From Acetatifactor muris (GTDB lineage: Bacteria > Bacillota > Clostridia > Lachnospirales > Lachnospiraceae), in assembly GCA_023664365.1 (NCBI GenBank), contig JAMPFR010000015.1, forward strand, positions 1 through 64,000: a stretch of DNA of 64,000 nucleotides. The letters run 5' to 3'. This document shows positions 17,801 to 26,137 of this stretch, piece by piece. Under the pieces are notes generated by a model. That model was given only the letters and a program-made list of their open reading frames with translations. It was not told the origin of the DNA and searched no databases. Numbering within the stretch: position 1 is the stretch's first letter; each line of letters begins with the position of its first letter. Both the position numbers and the translations under genes were made by a program.

Positions 17801-17954
17801 ATTGTACCATGATTACAGGCCAAACATGGTATTGATGGCCATCCGGCCGTTTCATGCCAAGAATATGGACATATTGTACCATGATTACAGGGCAATCACG
17901 GTATTGATGGCCATTCGGCCCTTTCATGCCAAGAATATGGACATATTGTACCAT
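17801..17954. repeat. 72-bp tandem repeat in a divergent intergenic region
   Basis: Two 72-bp units (17801-17872 and 17873-17944) differ at a few positions, and a third begins at 17945 (ATTGTACCAT). Each holds GGCC-ATNC-GGCC and TTTCATGCCAAG. The period is a multiple of three and a 140-residue frame runs through it on the minus strand, but nothing else supports translation. This accounts for much of the 493-bp gene-free stretch 17747-18239. Confidence 0.85.
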
Positions 17955-18003
17955 ATCTTCAGTTGACAAACCACAACAAATATTGGCGTACTGTAAAAAA
18001 GGG

Positions 18004-18033
18004 CTGACATCCTTCAATGCATCATGGTATAAT
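18004..18033 (+). promoter_or_regulatory. Promoter P1 of the large glycosyltransferase
   Basis: CTGACA (18004-18009), an 18-bp spacer and TATAAT (18028-18033) point toward the gene at 18240. A second TATAAT (18161-18166) in the duplicated segment may act as P2, but it has no clear -35. Confidence 0.6.
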
Positions 18034-18224
18034 GATTCTGCTAACGCAGAATTCAATGCCGCAGCAGCGGCCTTGCCGCCGCTTGCGCGGCGCATTATAC
18101 TGCATCCATGGCTTGAAAAGTAAATGCCCTTTGGGGGCGCTTCCTTTTCTGCGCACATGGTATAATGATTCTGCTAACGCAGAATTCAAGGCCGTAGCAG
18201 CGGCCTTGCCGCCGCTTGCGCGGC
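18023..18224 (+). repeat. Pair of 69-bp direct repeats carrying a -10 box and hairpins
   Basis: Copies at 18023-18091 and 18156-18224 differ at two positions. Each begins CATGGTATAATG, then has the hairpin ATTCTGC-TAAC-GCAGAAT and a GC-rich hairpin around GCAGCGGCC/GCCGCCGC. The second copy ends 16 bp before the start codon at 18240, so it forms the 5' leader of that gene. Confidence 0.85.
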
Positions 18225-18239
18225 AGAACGGAGATTAAT

Positions 18240-20648
18240 ATGAATCAGCATCCGGAAAATTATCGGTTTTATTTATATAATAAGGACACTCTGGCGGTTC
18301 GGGGCGCATTCCCCGACAGCGCCTCCGGACACACCATCGGATTTTCACTAGACGGACAGCCCCTCCCCTGTGAACGGGAGGCCGGAGAGGAGCCGATATT
18401 TCGGATAAGCCTTCCGGCCCATTGGGAAAAGGGAAAAAGGCTCCTTATCACAGACAGCTTTGAGGACAGAACCAACACCCTGTCCACTGTTTCCGTGGCC
18501 GCGCTCCGCAAGGACATGCAGCGCCTGTTCTACAATATCGAAAGCTGCCGGATAGCAGACGGCAGCGTACACATCCAGGGCTGGGTCATCGGAAACGACG
18601 CTGTGGACATTCAGGTTCTGAATCAAAAGGGAGAGACCATAGACAGCAGCATCACCCGCTCCTATCGGCAGGACGTGCTGTATGAATATGACAACATGCC
18701 CCTTTACAGCGGCCGCGGCGGTGAAAACGCCCCGGAGTCCGTAGAAGCAGGCTTTCGGATAAAGTTCCCTGCAGATGCGGCAAAGGCTTTCCAGATCCGC
18801 TTTACCTCCGGCGCCCGGGTAACTGCTTTTAAGTCCACCGTATCCAAGGCGAACCGGCATACCGCCAGACTGAGCCCCTGGAAGCGCTTTACCGCCTATC
18901 TGGGGCGGGAGGGCTTCCGAAATACCCTGAAGCGCATTGTCCGCCAGCTGACCGGCTTTCATAACCGCACGGATTACCCCGCCTGGTATAAACGGCATCA
19001 GCCCTCCGGAAGGGAGCTGGAGCGCCAGCGGAGAGAAATCTTTACGGATCCTGTGACCTTCAGCATTGTAGTGCCTCTGTACCGCACCGGCGAAAATTAC
19101 CTGAAAGACCTGCTGAACTCTGTCCTTGCCCAGACTTATCCTCACTGGGAGCTGTGTCTGGCCGACGGCAGCGGTGAGGAATACGCTCTGGAAAAAACGG
19201 TAAAACGCCTGACCGGCAATGACAGCCGGATACGCTACCGGCTGCTTGCGGATAATTTGGGAATAGCGGAAAATACCAATGCCGCCATCGAAATGTCCTC
19301 CGGAGATTTCGTGGTTCTTGCGGACCATGATGATCTGCTGGCCCCCAACGCCCTGTACGAATGTGCAAAGGCGCTGTACCGCCATGGGGATGCGGAGGTG
19401 CTTTACACGGATGAGGACAAGGTGGACATGTCCGGCAAGACCCACTTTGAGCCTAACTTCAAGCCGGATTTCAACCCGGATTACCTGCGCAGCCTGAACT
19501 ATATCTGCCATATGTTTGTGGTAAAAAAGAGCCTTTTAGGGCAGGTGGGACTTCTGCGGCAGGAGTTTGACGGCGCCCAGGACTATGACTTTATCCTGCG
19601 CTGCTGCGAACAGGCCAAAGAAATCTGCCATATTCCCAAAATTCTGTACCACTGGCGCTGCCACATGGAGTCCACCGCCTCCAATCCGGAGAGCAAGCTG
19701 TACGCCTTTGAGGCAGGCCGCCGGGCCCTGGAAGCCCACTATCAGCGCATGGGCCTTCCTGCCACCGTGGAAAATGCAAGCTATCTGGGCATGTATCACA
19801 CGATTTACCACTGGGAGCAGACGCCCCTTGTATCTATTATGATTCCCAACAAGGATCATGTGGAGGATTTAAAGAAATGCCTGGATTCCATTGACGAAAA
19901 ATCCTCCTACCGGAATTACGAATATATCATTATAGAAAATAACAGTACGGAAGAAGAAACCTTCCGTTATTATGAGGAAATTAAAAAGCGTCCAAATGTA
20001 ACAGTCGTTATTTATCAGGGCGAATTCAACTTCTCCCGCATCAACAATTTCGGGGAGCAGTACGCAAAGGGAGAATACCTTCTTCTTCTCAATAACGACA
20101 CGGAGATGCTTGACGGAAACTGTATTCAGGAAATGCTGAATTACTGTATGCGGGAGGATGTGGGAATTACAGGAGCCAGGCTCTGGTATGAGGACGATAC
20201 CATCCAGCATGCAGGGGTCATCATAGGGCTGGGCGGCGTTGCCGGCCACACCTTTGTAGGCGCCGGACGGCATGACGCAGGCTACCAGAAACGCATCCTC
20301 TGCGCCCAGAACTATTCTGCAGTCACCGCCGCCTGCCTTATGGTAAAGCATGACCTCTACAGGGAAGTGGGGGGGCTTACCGAAGAATTTGCCGTTGCCT
20401 TCAACGACATTGACTTCTGCCTGAAAATCCGCGCTCTGGGCAAGCTGATCGTCTACAACCCCTATGCGGAGCTCCACCACTACGAGTCCAAGTCCAGAGG
20501 CTACGAGGACACGCCTGAAAAAATAAAACGCTTCAACGGAGAAATTGAAAAATTTCAAAGGCGCTGGGCAGATGTGTTAAAGCACGGGGACCCTTACTAT
20601 AACCCGAACCTGACCTTAAGCACCTCGGACTTCTCCCTGGCGCAGTGA
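18240..20648 (+). CDS. Two-domain GT2 glycosyltransferase with beta-rich N terminus
   Basis: This 802-residue protein has a beta-rich N-terminal region (about 1-215) and a basic linker. A first GT2 domain (about 275-510) shows SIVVPLYRTGENYLKDLL, LADHDDLL, YTDEDKV and FDGAQDYDF. A second GT2 domain (about 525-770) shows VSIMIPNKDHVEDLKKCLDSI, LLLNNDTEM and FAVAFNDIDFCLKIRALG. Tandem GT2 domains are typical of polymerising or multi-linkage enzymes of surface polysaccharides. The ATG at 18240 has CGGAG 8 nt upstream. It is one of few plus-strand genes in the core and converges with the methyltransferase-kinase gene, with a 15-bp minisatellite between them. Sugar specificity is unknown. Confidence 0.92.
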   Translation: MNQHPENYRFYLYNKDTLAVRGAFPDSASGHTIGFSLDGQPLPCEREAGEEPIFRISLPAHWEKGKRLLITDSFEDRTNTLSTVSVAALRKDMQRLFYNIESCRIADGSVHIQGWVIGNDAVDIQVLNQKGETIDSSITRSYRQDVLYEYDNMPLYSGRGGENAPESVEAGFRIKFPADAAKAFQIRFTSGARVTAFKSTVSKANRHTARLSPWKRFTAYLGREGFRNTLKRIVRQLTGFHNRTDYPAWYKRHQPSGRELERQRREIFTDPVTFSIVVPLYRTGENYLKDLLNSVLAQTYPHWELCLADGSGEEYALEKTVKRLTGNDSRIRYRLLADNLGIAENTNAAIEMSSGDFVVLADHDDLLAPNALYECAKALYRHGDAEVLYTDEDKVDMSGKTHFEPNFKPDFNPDYLRSLNYICHMFVVKKSLLGQVGLLRQEFDGAQDYDFILRCCEQAKEICHIPKILYHWRCHMESTASNPESKLYAFEAGRRALEAHYQRMGLPATVENASYLGMYHTIYHWEQTPLVSIMIPNKDHVEDLKKCLDSIDEKSSYRNYEYIIIENNSTEEETFRYYEEIKKRPNVTVVIYQGEFNFSRINNFGEQYAKGEYLLLLNNDTEMLDGNCIQEMLNYCMREDVGITGARLWYEDDTIQHAGVIIGLGGVAGHTFVGAGRHDAGYQKRILCAQNYSAVTAACLMVKHDLYREVGGLTEEFAVAFNDIDFCLKIRALGKLIVYNPYAELHHYESKSRGYEDTPEKIKRFNGEIEKFQRRWADVLKHGDPYYNPNLTLSTSDFSLAQ

Positions 20649-20653
20649 AGCTT

Positions 20654-20788
20654 GCAGCTTCCGTTACAGCGGTTCCCATTACAGCAGCTTCCGTTACAGC
20701 AGCTTCCGTTATAGCAGCTTCCGTTATAGCAGCTTCCGTTATAGCAGCTTCCGTTATAGCAGCTTCCGTTACAGCAGCTTCTTTACGG
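20654..20788. repeat. 15-bp minisatellite at the convergent gene ends
   Basis: About nine units of GCAGCTTCCGTTATA or GCAGCTTCCGTTACA follow each other with a 15-bp period; four central units are identical. The right end runs into the last codons of the minus-strand gene (20769), whose own sequence GCTTCCGTAAAGAAGCTGCTG resembles a unit and may be the origin of the expansion. Confidence 0.9.
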
Positions 20789-22826
20789 AAGCCGCCGTCT
20801 CCCCGGCAATGTCCAGGGGCAGGCGGGCCACCTGCATTCTGACAAAAAGGCTGTTTTCCTGCTTCCTGGGCAGCTTTTCCAGCAGAATGTTGATATTGGG
20901 ATCCTCCGTGGGAAAAATAATCGTGGAGGGCTTTGCAATTTTCCCGTTTAATAACAAATGTTTTTTATCTATAGGAACAGGCTCGCCGTTGAAGGTGAGC
21001 TTTTCTATTCTGACTGCGCAGCTGTCAAAGGCCGGGTCAATGCGGAGCATTTTCACCTCCCCGTCCACCGCAAGCTCCAGCTCCACCATCCTGTCCTCTG
21101 CATACGCAGGCTGTATCAGCCGGGATTCTTCCTCATGATAACCGGTTCCCCGATCCTCATATATCTGAATACGCTGCCTGCTCTCCGATTCCCAATACTT
21201 TTCAAGCAAGTCCCGGGGATTGGCCGTTCTTCCCGCCATAAGCTCCCCCAGCTGGGCCAGCACCAGACGTTTCCCGGACACAAAGCTCTGGAAACCTCTT
21301 TCCTGTTCCCGATATTCTTCCGCTTCCGACTCCGTAATCTCAAGCTCGTTTAATATCATATCCAGATTTAATTTATCCCGCTTCGGATCTTCCAATAAAT
21401 AACAGTAGATTGCCCTGAAGGCCAGTTCCTTTGTCTCTATAGGCTTGCCAAAGGTCCACTCATAATCAATCAGCGTCCACTTATCTCCATCCACCAGAAT
21501 ATTGGAAAAAATCAAATCATAATCTGCCACCGGCTCCCGGCTGTTATAATCGATCCGCTCCCTGTACTCCCGGAACAGCTTAAGGAAGCCCTCCTGGTCA
21601 TCCTTCTCCAGACACCTGTCCATCAGCTCGGACAGCGGCGTACCCTTTACAAACTCAAACCGGATGTATACCTGTCCGTCTTCTTCCTCCAGCCTGCAGC
21701 GGTTAATTTCCAGCCTTCCTCCCTGATATTTTTCCGCCAGTCTCTGATAAGCCGCTTCCATGCCTCTGATATGATCCGCCGCCTCCCTGCTCACAGGATA
21801 CTTGCAGACGCTGCATTCTCTCTCCGGGCCTCCTGTGATTTCCGTCCTGATTGCATATTCCGGCGTCCTGTCATTGGAATACTTTACATAGCTTATATCG
21901 AAGCCCCTTCCAATAACAGCTGTAATCGAATTAGAAAATACAGGAAAAAGCCCTTCTTCAATAATGCCGTCAAAGGCGTTCTTCTCATCAAACAAAAGCA
22001 TTCTGTCCCTGTCAAAATTCCTGAGATTATCGGAAAGCTCTCCCTTTCCCGGCAGCCTGGCGTCACTGTACAGGGCAGTCATAAATTTGTAATCGGGGTA
22101 GGGATAGTAAAAATGCGCTTCTTTCACACCGCAGCTACGGAATATTTTCTCCAGTCCGTTCCTGCTGAAGGTGCGGACGCCGCCCCCGTCGGCGTAATTC
22201 TCAATGCCGGAAAACCAGGCGCCAAGATGATCCTCCTTGCACCCCGCAAAGTATTTCAATCCGTATTTGTTCTCAATGGCAATCACAATTCTGCCGCCTT
22301 CCCCCAAATGAGGCATCAGAAGCTTCAGGAAATCCTCATAGGGCGTCTCCCCGCCAATATAGCTCTGACCGTACTCAAACACTCCTATCAGGCAGATATA
22401 ATCAAAATCCCCGGGCAGCTCCGGTTCAATGTCCTTAAAATTCCCCACATGAATGGTCACATTGCCGCAGTCGCTGTGCCTGTGGGCGTTAATCAGACTC
22501 CTCTTCCGGGATAAATCCACGCAGGTGACGCTCCCCGCCTTCCGGGCCAGCGCCCCTGTAATCGCCCCGCAGCCGCTGCCCACCTCAAGCACTTTAGCGG
22601 ACTTATCCATGGGAATCCAGTCCACGATATTCTCCCGCAGCGGGGATAAGTGATAGAGAATGGGCCAGCTTCTCCGCTCCTCAATCACCTTCCCGTATTC
22701 CACAGCCGAAAGCCCTCTGACAATATCCAAAAGCTCATCCTCCACCGCCCCGTCGCAGTACAGGTCTTCCCCCGAATATTTACCGTAATCCAGTGTCACT
22801 TTTCCAATCTGCTCTTTTTCCTGCAT
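20769..22826 (-). CDS. Methyltransferase-kinase fusion, WbdD-like capping enzyme
   Basis: The 685-residue protein starts with a class I SAM methyltransferase (motif I VLEVGSGCGAITGALA near residue 75, CVDLS, then a Rossmann core to about 260). A protein-kinase or aminoglycoside-kinase-like domain follows (about 330-520), with the hinge FEFVKGTPLSELMD, catalytic loop YDLIFSNILVD and metal-binding IDYEW. A beta-rich tail (about 585-680) ends it. Escherichia coli WbdD has the same methyltransferase-then-kinase order; it caps the O-antigen chain end so that the Wzt carbohydrate-binding domain can recognise it. The neighbours here are a Wzt with a C-terminal domain and a Wzm. Start 22826 was chosen for GGAAGGATGG upstream. 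The capping role is inference from architecture and context. Confidence 0.8.
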   Translation of the reverse strand: MQEKEQIGKVTLDYGKYSGEDLYCDGAVEDELLDIVRGLSAVEYGKVIEERRSWPILYHLSPLRENIVDWIPMDKSAKVLEVGSGCGAITGALARKAGSVTCVDLSRKRSLINAHRHSDCGNVTIHVGNFKDIEPELPGDFDYICLIGVFEYGQSYIGGETPYEDFLKLLMPHLGEGGRIVIAIENKYGLKYFAGCKEDHLGAWFSGIENYADGGGVRTFSRNGLEKIFRSCGVKEAHFYYPYPDYKFMTALYSDARLPGKGELSDNLRNFDRDRMLLFDEKNAFDGIIEEGLFPVFSNSITAVIGRGFDISYVKYSNDRTPEYAIRTEITGGPERECSVCKYPVSREAADHIRGMEAAYQRLAEKYQGGRLEINRCRLEEEDGQVYIRFEFVKGTPLSELMDRCLEKDDQEGFLKLFREYRERIDYNSREPVADYDLIFSNILVDGDKWTLIDYEWTFGKPIETKELAFRAIYCYLLEDPKRDKLNLDMILNELEITESEAEEYREQERGFQSFVSGKRLVLAQLGELMAGRTANPRDLLEKYWESESRQRIQIYEDRGTGYHEEESRLIQPAYAEDRMVELELAVDGEVKMLRIDPAFDSCAVRIEKLTFNGEPVPIDKKHLLLNGKIAKPSTIIFPTEDPNINILLEKLPRKQENSLFVRMQVARLPLDIAGETAASVKKLL

Positions 22827-22868
22827 ACTCCATCCTTCCGCCATAACTGCCGTTCCGAAAAACCTACG

Positions 22869-22953
22869 GGAAGAATCCGCTTTGCGGATTCTTCCGGATG
22901 AGAAGATTTTCTTGAGCGCTGTCCCACAAGCACCCTAGAAAATCTTCTCATCC
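22869..22953 (-). terminator. Double-hairpin terminator after wzt
   Basis: Hairpin A is GGAAGAATCCGC-TTT-GCGGATTCTTCC (22869-22895). Hairpin B pairs 22896-22912 with 22937-22953 perfectly over 17 bp (GGATGAGAAGATTTTCT). Hairpin A is nearly identical to the one after glmS. The right arm overlaps the stop codon of wzt. Confidence 0.8.
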
Positions 22954-24402
22954 TTGTACCACGATCTCCGACTCACAATCATAGTATCCCACCGTGTCTT
23001 TATCGGAAACCACCGTCACGTTCATCACATCATACAGCCTGTGGTATACCTCAAAGATATCTCCGTTATATCCCGTAACCCCCAAAGAAAGCAGATATTC
23101 TCCCCCCTGGAGGCTCATTTTCTGGGTGAAGGTAATTTTCTTCACCTGCCCGGCGTCCACGCTCTCCAGGAACGCCTTCTCAATCATGGTATTGGTTCCC
23201 GTAATCTCCGTTCCCTTCACATTTTTTACGGAAAATGCAAAAATGGGCCCGGGAATGTGGTCGTGAAATTCCACCTTCATGTGCAGGGTAAACCGGGTTC
23301 CCTTGAGAACCGCCGTGGTTCGCACTCCCCTGTCATCCGTCAGATAATATTCCACAATTTCGGCCTGCTTCGTCCCATATTCCAGCCTGTCCGGGTTATT
23401 TCCTCCCGAACCTGCGCCGCTTCCTCCCTGAAACACCGATGCTTCCCGGCTTTCTCCGCCGCTTTTTCCCTGAAACGCCGACGCCCCCCGGCTTTCTCCG
23501 CCGCTTCCTCCCTGAAACGCCGACGCCCCCCGGCTTTCTCTGCCTCCGCTCCCGAGGGCCTTCCCTGCCGCCTCCCGCAGCCCGGGGTCGTCCGCAAACT
23601 TTTGCATTTCCTGCTCCTCCGGAACTTCATATTGTCCTACCAGCACCCGCTTGTAGGCATCTATCATCTTCTTGGGGGTTCCTTCTCCCAGAAGCTTTCC
23701 CTGATTCAGCAGGAACACCCTGTCGCAGTATTTGCTGATGCTGCTCAGATCATGACTGACAAAGACAATGGTCTTTCCCAGCTTTTTAAACTCCTCGAAC
23801 TTATGGTAGCATTTCGCCTGGAAGAACACATCTCCCACAGAAAGCGCCTCGTCCACAATCAGTATTTCCGGATCGATATTGATAGCCACCGCAAAGGCAA
23901 GCCGCACAAACATACCGCTGGAGTACGTCTTCACCGGCTGATATACATAATCTCCTATGTCCGCGAACTCCAGAATGGCCGGAAGCCTTTCATCTATCTC
24001 CTTCTCGGAAAAGCCCATCATAGTGCCGTTGAGATACACGTTTTCAATGCCGTTATATTCCTGGTTGAATCCGGCTCCCAGCTCCAGCAGCGCCGAAATC
24101 CGTCCGGACACCCGCACCTCGCCTGCCGTAGGCGTCAGCACTCCCGTGATAATCTTCAGCAGCGTGGATTTACCGGAGCCGTTGGTGCCGATGATACCCA
24201 CAGTCTCGCCCCTGTATATGTCCATATTGATGCCGCTTAAGGCATAATGCAGCTTATGCACCTGCTTTTTACCAAACCCAAAAGCTTCCTTCATCCGATC
24301 CCTGGGCTTGTCATACAGCTTGTATATCTTTTCCACATCCTGTACCGCAATGGCGGGAACATCCACCTCATGCACATTAATCTGTATCTCTCTGTCTTCC
24401 AT
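22948..24402 (-). CDS. wzt: Wzt-type polysaccharide ABC exporter ATPase
   Basis: The 484-residue protein has an ATPase domain (about 10-265) with Walker A GTNGSGKST, the Q-loop and signature region LELGAGFNQEYNGIENVYLNGT and YSSGMFVRLAFAVA, then Walker B ILIVDEAL. A linker with three 14-residue Gly/Ser-rich repeats (about 295-340) follows. A C-terminal beta domain (about 345-480) is of the kind that in Wzt proteins binds the end of the finished chain. TagH/Wzt proteins with such an extension usually work with a chain-capping enzyme, here the next gene downstream. The permease gene lies just upstream. Confidence 0.92.
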   Translation of the reverse strand: MEDREIQINVHEVDVPAIAVQDVEKIYKLYDKPRDRMKEAFGFGKKQVHKLHYALSGINMDIYRGETVGIIGTNGSGKSTLLKIITGVLTPTAGEVRVSGRISALLELGAGFNQEYNGIENVYLNGTMMGFSEKEIDERLPAILEFADIGDYVYQPVKTYSSGMFVRLAFAVAINIDPEILIVDEALSVGDVFFQAKCYHKFEEFKKLGKTIVFVSHDLSSISKYCDRVFLLNQGKLLGEGTPKKMIDAYKRVLVGQYEVPEEQEMQKFADDPGLREAAGKALGSGGRESRGASAFQGGSGGESRGASAFQGKSGGESREASVFQGGSGAGSGGNNPDRLEYGTKQAEIVEYYLTDDRGVRTTAVLKGTRFTLHMKVEFHDHIPGPIFAFSVKNVKGTEITGTNTMIEKAFLESVDAGQVKKITFTQKMSLQGGEYLLSLGVTGYNGDIFEVYHRLYDVMNVTVVSDKDTVGYYDCESEIVVQG

Positions 24403-24460
24403 TTTTCCCAATTTACTCCGCATCCTCCCACATACAGGAAATAGAATATTTCCGCCTCTC

Positions 24461-25447
24461 TCACAGCACATCCGCAAAATGCACCTTCAGCCGCTTAAAC
24501 ACCGCCGCGCCGATTCCGAACAAAACCACCGTCACAATCCAGAAATACATGGTGGAAAAGAAGTCCTGAAAAAACCATTCCCGCCGGCAGACTGCGCTTC
24601 TGTAACCGTTCACAATATACACCAGAGGATTCAACTTGAGAACAACGATCCACCTGCCGCTTAAATTGTCAAGGCTCCAGAGAATGGGCGTGGCCCACAT
24701 ACCGATCTGCAGGGCAATATTGATAATCTGCGCCAAATCCCGGAAAAAAACCACGACGGCACAGCTGGTATAGGACAGCGCCAGCACAAAAATAAAAAGA
24801 CAGGCACTGTAATAAAAAATCTGCAGGGTGTACACCGTGGGATAATAGCCGTAAGCAGCGGCCACAATCAGCAATACCACCACAAAAAAGCCATGTATAA
24901 AGGTGGCCGCAATAATCTTGATGATGGGCAGGATACTGATTTTAAATACCACCTTCTTCACCAGATAATTGTATTCCAGCATGGCATTGGTTCCGCTGTT
25001 TAATGCCTCGGTAAAATAAAACCAGGGCACCAGCCCGGCCGTGAGAAACAGCACGAAGGGGATTTCCCCGTCCCCCCTGTTGACCTGGTTTCGCATGATC
25101 TTTTCAAACACTACATAGTACATGGCCACCGTGACTACCGGCTGCGCCATGGCCCACACCGCCCCCAGATAGGAGCCGGCATACCGCTTTTTAAAATCGT
25201 TTTTTGCCAGCTTCCAGATAAGATGTCTGTTTTGAAACAGTTCTACCGGAAGTGTGGTGAATTTGTCATACCATTTCGCAAACACTATGCAGGAGACCAG
25301 AATCACCGTGCAGGACAAAAGCTTTTTTATCAGCTCCTGCCGGGGATCCGCCCCCGGCCCCGTATTCTGATGTATGATAATAATGGCGGCCAGTATGGCG
25401 CCTGCCGCGGAAAATATGGCAATTCCGCCCTTTTTGCTTATCTTCAT
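24461..25447 (-). CDS. wzm: Wzm-type ABC-2 permease
   Basis: A 328-residue ABC-2 permease for lipid-linked polysaccharide. Two N-terminal membrane helices precede the typical KRYAGSYLGAVWAMAQPVVTV segment near residue 110. Six further hydrophobic segments and the PxxY-type end of the family (LNPLVYIVNGYRSAVCRREWF) follow. The two extra N-terminal helices are unusual compared with short TagG/Wzm proteins. GGAGAGGG precedes the ATG at 25447. It is transcribed with wzt. Confidence 0.92.
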   Translation of the reverse strand: MKISKKGGIAIFSAAGAILAAIIIIHQNTGPGADPRQELIKKLLSCTVILVSCIVFAKWYDKFTTLPVELFQNRHLIWKLAKNDFKKRYAGSYLGAVWAMAQPVVTVAMYYVVFEKIMRNQVNRGDGEIPFVLFLTAGLVPWFYFTEALNSGTNAMLEYNYLVKKVVFKISILPIIKIIAATFIHGFFVVVLLIVAAAYGYYPTVYTLQIFYYSACLFIFVLALSYTSCAVVVFFRDLAQIINIALQIGMWATPILWSLDNLSGRWIVVLKLNPLVYIVNGYRSAVCRREWFFQDFFSTMYFWIVTVVLFGIGAAVFKRLKVHFADVL

Positions 25448-25491
25448 TTTATTCCCTCTCCAGCCTGAAACAATAAAATGCCATAAATTCG

Positions 25492-25568
25492 GGAAGAATG
25501 ACCCTAATGGCATTCTTCCGGGTGGAAATAAAACCTTAGCCCTTACGGGCTTAGATTTTTTTCCACCC
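25492..25568 (-). terminator. Diverged double-hairpin terminator after rmlC
   Basis: GGAAGAATG (25492-25500) pairs with CATTCTTCC (25511-25519). GGGTGGAAA (25520-25528) pairs with TTTCCACCC (25560-25568) and encloses the small hairpin GCCC-GTAA-GGGC. Its design resembles the elements at 4935 and 22869. Confidence 0.65.
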
Positions 25569-26096
25569 CGGCCACCGGGTATCCCGCTCGGACAAAATCA
25601 GTTCCATTCCTTCCGGGATCGGCCATTCCACGCCGATGGCAGGGTCATTGTACATAATGCCCCCCTCGTCGCCGGGATGGTAAAAATCCGTGCATTTATA
25701 GCAGAACTCCGCATAGTCGGAAAGCACCAGGAAACCATGTGCAAACTGCTTCGGCACATAAAACTGCTTCTTGTTTTCCTCGGAAAGCAGTACCCCGTGC
25801 CACTGGCCGTAGGTAGGAGAGCCCTTCCGCAGGTCCACCGCCACATCGAAGACTTCGCCTCTGATGACTCTCACAAGCTTCGCCTGAGGATGCTCAATCT
25901 GAAAATGCAGTCCTCTGAGCACACCCCGGCCGGAGGCAGATTGATTGTCCTGTACAAAAACGTCGGGAATCCCCGCCGCTTTGTAGTCCTCATAGTGATA
26001 GGTCTCGCAGAAATATCCCCGGGCGTCCCCGTGTACGGTGGGGGTAATCACCTTCAAGCCATCGATTTCACAGGTTTCTACCACAATTTTTCCCAT
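25551..26096 (-). CDS. rmlC: dTDP-4-dehydrorhamnose 3,5-epimerase
   Basis: The 181-residue cupin converts dTDP-4-keto-6-deoxyglucose to dTDP-4-keto-rhamnose. Family motifs are GDARGYFCETY, the NQSASGRGVLRGLHFQ segment with the catalytic histidine, and AHGFLVLSDYAEFCYKCTDFYHPGDEGG with the catalytic tyrosine. It follows a GH25 gene that separates it from rmlA and rmlB. No rmlD reductase is in the window, so rhamnose synthesis would need one from elsewhere in the genome. Confidence 0.95.
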   Translation of the reverse strand: MGKIVVETCEIDGLKVITPTVHGDARGYFCETYHYEDYKAAGIPDVFVQDNQSASGRGVLRGLHFQIEHPQAKLVRVIRGEVFDVAVDLRKGSPTYGQWHGVLLSEENKKQFYVPKQFAHGFLVLSDYAEFCYKCTDFYHPGDEGGIMYNDPAIGVEWPIPEGMELILSERDTRWPGWKKI

Positions 26097-26137
26097 GTCA
26101 CATAATTTCCTTTCCTTTTTTTACAGCTGCTGCCTTT

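Noticed and set aside
17736-18158. 140-codon minus-strand frame through the 72-bp repeats
   Set aside because: It would encode two 24-residue repeats, but it has no ribosome binding site, contains promoter-like elements of both strands and overlaps the MBOAT start.
20645-20842. 65-codon plus-strand frame encoding AASVI repeats
   Set aside because: It is only the translation of the 15-bp minisatellite and runs into the end of the minus-strand gene.
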